A DNA stretch of 64,000 nt from contig CAMZMU010000069.1 of assembly GCA_947311845.1 (NCBI GenBank), forward strand, positions 7,652,629 to 7,716,628, written 5' to 3'. The notes below the pieces were generated by a model that ran no database searches, was not told where the DNA came from, and was given only the letters and a program-made list of their open reading frames with translations. This document shows positions 56,201-64,000 of the stretch, piece by piece. The translations under genes were made by a program, and so were the position numbers. This DNA is from Poa pratensis (Eukaryota; Streptophyta; Magnoliopsida; Poales; Poaceae). Positions within the stretch are counted from its first letter, which is position 1, and the number at the start of each line of letters is the position of its first letter.

Positions 56201-59200
56201 AAATAAGGAGGTTGCTGCAGTTGGGCGGGATGCATTAGCTCCACTAGTCTTGCTTGCAGTTCTACAGTCTTGAAGTAGCAGAGCAAGCAACCCGAGCTTT
56301 GGCAAACCTTTTCTTGATCATGAATTGTCTGCCCAAGTATCTTTTGAAGAAATTATGTTCCCTTTAACCGTGTTCTTAAGGAGGGATCTATTGATGGAAG
56401 AATTCATGCAGCAGCAGCAATAGCTCGCCTTTGCAGTGCCGACCCGTTAACCAGCTTATCTCAGATACTGTTAATCGCTCTGGTGCTGTCCTTGCTCTAG
56501 CTGGTCTCTGGAAGCTGCTAATGGTGATGCTTCTGCAACATCAGAAGTTCTCGATGCACTGGTGCTTTTATCAAGATCAAAGGTGTCAAGTGGGCGTACC
56601 AAGGCTCCCTGGGCAGCTCTTGCAGAAAATCCCACACCATACTTCCCTTGTTTCTTGTGTAGCTGATGCAGTACCCTCCTTGCAAGATAAAGCCATAGAA
56701 GTTCTGTCAAGGCTCTGTTTACACCAACATGATGTTGTGGGTGGTTTGGTTTCTGAAATCCAGGTTGCATATCATCAGTGGCACGACGAGTCATTGGTTC
56801 CAACGTGCTGAAAGTTAAAGTTGGTGGATGTGCTCTTCTTGTTTGTGCAGCAAAAGAGCATTGTCAGAAGCAGATAGAGATCCTGTGTGATTCAAGCCAA
56901 TACATTCAGCTCATTCATTCTCTAGTTGGTATGATCAATACAACAAATTTACCTTCGAAAATGGGGATGGTGAAAGCATAGCAGACATTAAAATTTCCAG
57001 ATACTCCAAAGAAAACAACAGTGATGCAGAAACGGTCTGCCACACTGCTGTAATCTCGGGTAACATGATTCCACTCTGGCTACTTGCTGTCTTTACTCGC
57101 ATGACAACAAAACAAGAGCAGAAATTCTAGAAGCTGGAGGGGTTCAAATGCTCACCGAGAAGATTTCTCAAAATGCATTCCTATATGTGGTATGTGAATT
57201 TTAGTTATTTGATTTTTTATTTTCTTTGTATGTATGCTAATTGTACGTGAATGTTAGTATCTTTTACACACTTCATGGTTGTAGCACATGCCCAGTTTAC
57301 AGTCACAGCTCCTTATTTTTCTTATAGACTGAATAATCCTTAGCTTTAGGAAGGCTTGAAATCAATGTAAGGAACAACGCATGTGGACTTATGCAGCAAT
57401 GCCCTCTAGATTGAATAAGTTGCCAATGAATCATTTGTTGAAGGAGCTGTAAGTGTGCGCGATTAGCTAGTTATAACTTTGCCATCTATTTTGTCTGGAG
57501 GATTTTTTTTCAAACATAAATTCGTTTTGTTGTGTCCAAATCTTCCAGCATCAAAGATGTTCCATTATATCCCAATAAACTTGAATTGTATTCCAGCAAT
57601 CACAAATTGAATTCACACTCAAAAGAAAAAGCAGTGGTATCTTCCAATGAACTGAATGAACTCTGAAGTTCTATCTGATTAGAATACCTGTAATGTTGAA
57701 TTTTCCATACAACATAATCCATATGAAAAAAATTGTGCTTGATCTATAGATGATTGTTGGTATTAATCTGCATGATAAGTTCGAAGCGCTTGACGATATG
57801 TAATTGTCATCTAAATTCCATTAATCTGCACAATAAGTTATGTTTAGTATTTTGGTTTTGAAACGTATCTAATACTACTTCTGGAGACCATCATATCTCT
57901 CTCTCTTGCACTGACCTCCAAATTCTTGTTGGATAGAAGACCTATTTTGGTATTCAGATTGGACGTTTTGTATATCCTTTGATGTCTCACATGCTTAAAA
58001 TTCGGCAAGCTCGAAAGTAAAATTATGCTTTGATTTTTTGGCTGGATAACATGATGGCATTTCGAAAATCTTATGGCATTCTCCTTTGTCTGTGTTAATA
58101 GTTTGGCATTATTTTGGGCTGCAGCTGACAAGTTCATTTCCTAAATTCTTTGTTTGATGCGGAAAAGGTCCACTCTGCAAATATCTACTTGAAATTAGAT
58201 TTGCTATTTTCTTCTGTACCCATAATGCATCGTCTTGATGCTTATAACTATTCAAGTTTTTATTTTATTTTCAACTGGGACTGCTTGTAACGATTGTTCA
58301 TGCTTTTATCAGGGTGAAGAAGATAATACCGCATGGGTCTGTGCCTTACTTCTTGCATTGCTATTTCAAGAAAGAGAGACTAACCGGTCTAATTCAGCAT
58401 CACATTCAATTCCTGTGCTCTCAAACTTGTTAAGGTCAGATGACCCAGCATACAGGTACTTCGCCGCACAAGCTTTGGCAAGTCTGGTGAGCAATGGTAG
58501 CAGAGGAACGCTTCTGGCTGTTGCTAATTCTGGGGCTGCCACTGGACTTATATCTTTGCTTGGATGTGCTGATGTTGATATAGCTGATCTTGTGGAGTTA
58601 TCAGAGGAATTCATGTTGGTTCATAATCCTGATGAAGTTACGCTTGAGAAGCTATTCAGAGTTGATGATATCAGGGTTGGTTCAACTTCCAGAAAATCTA
58701 TTCCTCTTCTTGTTGATCTGCTTAAACCCATTCCAGAAAGACCGGCGCTCCTTTCTTGGCATTGGGTCTTCTGACACAATTGGCTGTTGATTGTGCCCCA
58801 AACATGCTGCTAATGGCTGAAGTTGGAATCCTAGAAGCACTTACCAAATACCTATCACTTAGTCCACAAGACACAACAGAAGAAGCTACAACTGAGTTGT
58901 TGGGCATTCTTTTTAGTAGTGCGGAAATAAGGCAACATGAATCAGCACTTGGTGCTGTAAACCAGCTTGTGGCAGTCCTTCGTCTAGGAGGAAGAAATTC
59001 ACGCTTCAGTGCTGCAAAAGCATTAGAAAGCTTGTTTTGTGCGGACCATGTCAGGAACAGTGAGTCAGCCCGACAAGCTATTCAGCCGCTTGTAGAAGTT
59101 CTGAGTACTGGCATGGAAAGGGAGCAGCATGCAGCTATATCAGCACTTGTTAGGTTGCTTTGTGACAACCCGTCAAGAGCACTTGCAGTTGCTGATGTTG

Positions 59201-62200
59201 AGATGAACGCAGTGGAGGTTCTGTGCCGGATTCTGTCATCGGACTGTTCAGCTGAGTTGAAAGGTGATGCTGCTGAACTGTGCGGTGTTCTGTTTGCCAA
59301 TACAAGAATCCGTTCTACAATGGCTGCAGCCCGTTGTGTGGAACCTTTGGTCAGTTTACTGGTTAGTGAAGCTAACCCGGCCCAGCTTTCTGTAGTTCGT
59401 GCACTGGATAAGCTTCTTGATGATGAGCAACTCGCCGAATTAGTGGCAGCACATGGGGCAGTCATTCCTCTTGTTGGGCTTTTGTTTGGCAAAAATTTCA
59501 TGCTTCATGAGGCAGTCGCCAGAGCTTTGGTAAAGATTGGAAAGGATAGACCGGCTTGCAAATTGGAAATGGTTAAGGCTGGTGTAATTGAGAGCATTCT
59601 TGATATTCTTCAGGATGCTCCTGATTTTCTTTGCATTGCATTGGCAGAAATGCTTCGGATTCTGACAAACAATGCTAGCATAGCAAAGGGTCCATCTGCA
59701 GCCAAAGTAGTACAGCCGCTTTTCTCTCTGCTATCTAAGGCAGACACTGGTCCTGAGGGGCAGTATAGCACTCTGCAGGTTCTTGTCAATGTTTTGGAGC
59801 ATCCTGAATGCCGTGCTGACTATAACCTGATACCCCGCCAAACAATTGAGCCAGTCATCACTTTACTGAATTCATCTCCACCAGCTGTGCAACAATTAGC
59901 GGCGGAGCTCCTATCTCATCTTCTCCTGGAAGAACACCTCCAGAAGGATACAGTAGCAGAGCAATCCATCACTCCTCTTATTCAAATTCTCTCATCGGGT
60001 TTGCCGAATCTACAGCAGAGAGCTATAAAAGCTCTGGCTAACCTTGCATTAGCCTGGCCAAATACAATTGCAAAGGAGGGTGGTGTGCTTGAGTTGTCCA
60101 AGGTGTTGTTGCAGTCTGATCCTCCTTTGCCTCATGTCGTATGGGAATCTGCAGCAGCTGTCCTGTCTAGCATTTTGCAGTACAGTACAGAGTTTTTCCT
60201 TGAGGTTCCTGTTGCGGTACTAGTGCAATTGCTCAGATCCGGGACTGAAAGTACCGTTGTGGGCGCACTGAATGCTCTGCTTGTATTGGAGAGTGATGAT
60301 TCAACAAGTGCAGAAGCAATGGCTGAAAGTGGTGCCGTAGAAGCTCTGCTGGATCTCTTGAGGAGTCATCAATGTGAGGAAGCTGCTGCCAGACTCATCG
60401 AGGCATTGCTGAACAACATAAGAATAAGGGAAGCGAAGGCTGCTAAAAATGCTATTGCGCCTTTGTCCATGTACCTTCTGGATCCACAGACACAGTCTCA
60501 ACAGGGACGGTTGCTTGCTGCTCTTGCTCTTGGAGACCTTTTCCAAAACGAAGGTCTTGCTCGTTCGACTGATGCCGTTGCAGCATGCCGTGCTCTGGTC
60601 AATCTTCTCGAAGACCAGCCAACTGAAGAGATGAAAGTGGTGGCCATTTGTGCCTTGCAGAATCTAGTCATGTATAGCCGAGCAAATAAAAGAGCAGTTG
60701 CAGAATCTGGCGGCGTCCAGGTCTTGCTGGACCTTATCAGTTCAAGCAATCCTGACACTTCTGTTCAGGCGGCAATGTTTGTCAAACTTCTATTCAATAA
60801 TCACACTATCCAAGAATACGCCACAAGTGAAACAGTCAGAGTTATAACTGGTAAAACAATAGCCCTTTCTTATTTGTGCTTTTCTACCTGTACCTAAATA
60901 ATGTGGTTTATTTTTCTACCCGGCGTTTATTTTGTGTACCTGATGGTGGTATTCTGCATGCAGCTTCGATTGAGAAGGATATATGGGCATCTGGGAGTGC
61001 TAACGAGGAGTATCTTAAAGCGCTTAATGCTCTACTTAGCAACTTCCCTCGTCTGAGAGTCACTGAACCTGCTACAATATGCATTCCACATCTTGTAACA
61101 TCCCTTAAAACTGGGTCTGAAGCAACTCAAGAAGCGGCACTGGATTCACTATATCTGCTCCGGCAAGCGTGGACGGCTTGCCCAGCTGAAGTATTTAAAG
61201 CTCAATCAGTTGCTGCTTCAGAGGCCATTCCTCTGCTTCAGTACTTGATACAGTCTGGCCCACCACGGTTCCAAGAAAAGGCAGAGCTGCTACTTCAGTG
61301 CTTGCCTGGGACACTTACAGTTACTATAAAGCGTGGCAACAATCTGAGGCAGTCTGTGGGAAATGCTAGTGCATTCTGCAAGCTTACTCTTGGAAATAAC
61401 CCCGCAAGGCTCACAAAGGTATGTCCAAGTTTTGTGTTTCTCATTTCAGGGATATAGGCCCACAGCACAATTTAGTACTTCCATGCTGACCAAAAAAAAC
61501 ACTTGCTATATCTGCACACTGCAGTTAATGGTGTATATATTTTTTCCTTTACGTATGCTGTATTAGCAAGATAACAGTTCGACAGACATTGGTTTATGGG
61601 CTAATCACAGGCCATACTAATTCTCGTGCTGTCGTGCCTCCAAGTATTTATTTAAGCCTATGATGTTTGAAGAGATGTACGTATTTCTCAGTAAAGCTTC
61701 GGTAGTTAGTTCAAATAGGAACTAAGTACTTCAACTCTACCACCCTCCTCCAAACAAGGCCTAGGGTTTGAGGCCTATCAGGGGTTCGCTATTCACGCAG
61801 CATAGTAACCTGATGTAAGACGCACTCTACTGTAGCAAACAGTAGACGGCAAGGCTATTTTCTTGCGGCTGCTGGGTTATGGATCATTGAAAATACGTTT
61901 CGTCAATCTCCAACATTAGCATTAACATTATAAAGTTCAGTTACTCCTAGTCTTAGTGGCTTTTCAATTAGTGCTTGCACTTGAAGCATAAATATCAGCT
62001 AGCTAATTTTCTTTCTGATGATAATTGATACTGATGAATATAGGTATATTTGACTTTGAGTTTTTTTTCCTCGTGCACACATTGTAACAAACAAGTTGAT
62101 TCACCTAACTGACGCAACTCTATGCACAGATTGTCTCGACTGGCGAGGCGCCCGAGTGGGATGAGGCCTTTGCATGGGCTTTCGACAGCCCTCCTAAGGG

Positions 62201-62489
62201 CCAGAAGCTTCACATCTCTTGCAAAAACAACAGCAAATTCGGAAAGGTACTGAAATGGGACACATTTATCACTTCATATCCTTCTGCTGTGTCATGTCAA
62301 TTGTATTTGCATCCTCAAGCGCTCCAACTGTTTGTTTGTTTGTTGCAGAAATCATTTGGTAAAGTGACGATCCAGATCGACCGGGTCGTCATGCTGGGGT
62401 CAGTCGCCGGAGAGTACACCTTACTACCGGAGAGCAAGAGCGGCGCAAATAGGAATCTGGAAATCGAATTCCAGTGGTCGAACAAATGA
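50221..62489 (+). CDS. CSI1: CSI1/POM2-like cellulose synthase interactive protein (ARM repeats + C2), exon 3 frameshifted
   Basis: Seven exons: 50221-50292, 51290-51357, 54161-57189, 58313-60850, 60964-61418, 62130-62246, 62349-62489. The intact protein would have about 2150 residues, the usual CSI1 length. It begins MAALAWRF-like, then [14 protein letters not shown]. Exons 3-5 encode tandem ARM repeats (for example [16 protein letters not shown]). Exons 5-7 encode the C-terminal C2 domain, from [11 protein letters not shown] to [14 protein letters not shown]1 links cellulose synthase complexes to cortical microtubules at the plasma membrane. Exon 3 has about 20 frame breaks and exon 4 one (near 58744), each a one-base loss in a short homopolymer; protein similarity is otherwise unbroken. 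Exons 5-7 are clean. It is either a functional gene with sequence errors or, less likely, a recent pseudogene. Confidence 0.9.
51539..51664. repeat. Perfect 60-bp inverted repeat (hairpin)
   Basis: 51539-51598 and 51605-51664 are exact reverse complements separated by the six bases ACATAT. Each arm is the terminal 60 bp of the LTR; a third copy is at 52608-52667. It lies within the intron of a gene transcribed on the plus strand. Confidence 0.95.
51666..51678 (+). other. Inverted extra copy of the primer binding site
   Basis: TTGGTATCAGAAC follows the right hairpin arm, in orientation opposite to the functional PBS at 52594-52606. It continues into sequence matching the element's internal 5' end (CCGCGAGGTTC and GGCCGTGGTGCGCGGCGGACG). 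Confidence 0.9.
52608..53005 (-). repeat. Complete 5' LTR of the intronic element
   Basis: 398 bp on the minus strand, TGTTAGAAATAATC to AGCTCCAACA, with a TATAAATAGGGG promoter box at 52788-52777 (minus strand). It abuts the PBS and the CCATG duplication. Confidence 0.88.
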
Positions 62490-63338
62490 CAGACAGTATA
62501 TCTACAGAATTAGGTGCCCTGCTGTAAGTTCTAAATATATATAAGGTGAAGAGTGGTTTCTTGTTTCATCCTCTGCTAAATGCTACCTTGTTTGTGCATC
62601 GTTGTAAATAGCCGGCAGAGAAAGTCCTTTTGTTTTGTTGTACCTTTCTGTGAGAAGATGTAAACATGTGAGATCAGTTGTTTTTTGTACTGATTGTAAT
62701 AGACCGATTCATTATTTTTTACACGGGATTTTTTCTTTGTAATTGTGCAAGCCTAGTCTCTGAACATAATGAATTAGTTTTTGTCGGACCACCCAAATCA
62801 TCCCAACTTATGTCCTTAGAACAGACTCCCTCTGTTCCAATTATAAAAATGTTTCGGATATTTAAAAAAACACACTGAAACACATCTATATTCCCCTAAA
62901 AAAACATTGACTGGTATATCAGTCCGCAGTGAAAAAAGGTCAGCCACACCCACACACCATGGTGGACGCCACGTGTCGTGAATCAGCTGGCTGAGACGAT
63001 GAATGGGTAGGTCATCGCCATTACTCATTCAGTCAGCCAGTGACGACAACCCTCCAATGGCTGCTCTGCTACGTGATACAAGTTATTTTCCATCCTACTA
63101 TGATGTGTGCATCTTTTCCAATCCATGGCTTCGTCGTCGTCGTCCATCTCGAGTAAAGCAAAAGCTGTCCCGGAGTGGTGGAGCTTCATGCATGGTGACA
63201 CCACCGGATCGATCCACCACCCACCGGAGTGCGGAGATTCGGAGGCGGAAGGTGATGCTCAGGTGGTGAGGTGAACTCAGCTATAGCTTTTTCCCGTGGG
63301 TGCCAAGTTTTGCTTTTGACCTGTAGATCGTGCCTCCA
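62490..63338. other. CSI1-like 3' UTR and gene-free flank
   Basis: The first about 250 bp are a plausible 3' UTR. A single Stowaway-like end (CTCCCTCTGTTCCAATTATA) lies near 62825 without a clear partner. No other gene is supported. Confidence 0.45.
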
Positions 63339-63523
63339 AAAACGTTGCCAATGGGGGAATGGTCCCTCCCTTGGTTATACGTTATTAGGTAGGTGAGACA
63401 CCCGGTTTATTCGAGCACACACAGTTGGGACTCGATTTTCTCGAGCACGCACAGCTGGGACTCGAACCTAGGTCGGCTGGGCGCGCACTCGCTCTCCTGC
63501 CACTGAGCTAGCACTCGGTTCTC
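63339..63523 (-). mobile_element. tRNA-derived SINE, minus strand
   Basis: 185 bp flanked by a 15-bp duplication, TAGATCGTGCCTCCA (63324-63338) and TAGATCATGCCTCCA (63524-63538), 14 of 15 identical. On the minus strand the 5' part reads CTAGCTCAGTGGCAGG (A box) and GGTTCGAGTCC (perfect B box). It differs in sequence from the SINE at 45747. Confidence 0.85.
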
Positions 63524-63538
63524 TAGATCATGCCTCCA

Positions 63539-64000
63539 CATACCACAGTCCACGCAGTTACTATTGTTTTCGTTTTTTCCGTTCTTATTATAAAAAAATC
63601 CCGTTTTTTGAAAAGAAGGATCCCGGGGATCAAATATATGACGAGATTGCTAGACATTTGATCGTCCTTGACCAGAGTGTATTGTAGATTAATATAATAT
63701 AAGTGTATTGACCAGAGTGTTCACTAAAAATATAGTATAAATACATTTTTAGTGAATAATATTTTGACATAATGAGTTAAGAATTTTCAAACACATTTAT
63801 ATGCAGAGCTGTATGTTAAAGAAAAATGCTGAAATGCCACATTCAAGATGTCACGTAATCAACTGTTGTTTACCGATAAAATGCCGCGACATCATACCCG
63901 GACACTCAGGGAGAGATGTCACTATGTCAAGTAGCACACACACCGATGGCCTCGAACTCACAGGTGGCGGCAACTTGTTTTTCGCACAACTCTCTCTGTT
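63539..64000. other. Gene-free stretch to window end
   Basis: AT-rich sequence with no recognised gene or element. Confidence 0.4.

Noticed and set aside
62823..62940. Stowaway-like terminus CTCCCTCTGTTCC
   Set aside because: No matching inverted end with TA duplication could be found, so it was not called as an element.

Overview
The window is nuclear DNA from a large-genome grass, most likely Triticeae (wheat, barley or Aegilops type). The evidence is a Sirevirus-type copia element with 1.35-kb LTRs, Stowaway, Tourist and hAT miniature elements with CTCCCTCCGT-type ends, tRNA-derived SINEs, GT-AG introns and grass-like proteins. It is not bacterial: there are no operons or CRISPR arrays.

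Layout. 0.6-2.2 kb: a LINE fragment with an inverted 5' part. 2.88-14.57 kb: one complete Sirevirus-like Ty1/copia retrotransposon (LTRs 2884-4229 and 13218-14566, target duplication ATGCC, initiator-Met primer site, polypurine tract). It appears to have landed in an older CACTA transposon whose terminus is at 14714. Its gag and pol are frameshifted, but an extra ORF downstream of pol is intact and appears to have its own leader exon and intron. 17.2 kb: a tRNA-Trp(CCA) gene. 19-25.1 kb: a six-exon gene for a glutaredoxin-DEP-DUF547 protein (713 aa). 26.6-28.9 kb, minus strand: a three-exon membrane-anchored ubiquitin-fold (MUB) gene ending in a CaaX box. 29.5-34.1 kb: a retroposon, a MITE-like element, a tandem duplication holding copia debris, and a Stowaway MITE directly upstream of a FANTASTIC FOUR-like gene (34157-34672). 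36.7 kb: an identical tRNA-Trp copy in inverted orientation. 37.7-49.5 kb: mostly transposons, including a PIF/Harbinger element with a hAT element nested inside its terminal repeat, a 655-bp hAT MITE, a SINE, a Stowaway and a Tourist-like MITE. 50.2-62.5 kb: a seven-exon CELLULOSE SYNTHASE INTERACTIVE 1 (CSI1/POM2)-like ARM-repeat/C2 gene. Its second intron carries a small LTR retrotransposon with a rearranged 3' LTR that forms a perfect 60-bp hairpin. 63.3 kb: a second SINE.

The host genes are unrelated in function: redox/DEP signalling, ubiquitin-fold membrane anchor, meristem-size regulator and cellulose synthase-microtubule linker. They are islands among transposons. Two points cut across the window. 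First, nearly every frameshift in the Sirevirus gag-pol and in exon 3 of the CSI1 gene reads as loss of one base from a short homopolymer, with no convincing insertion. That points to a consensus-sequence artefact rather than decay. Second, many insertions have exact target duplications, so the nesting order can be read directly. All coordinates, motif calls and counts were made by eye; no alignments or database searches were run.
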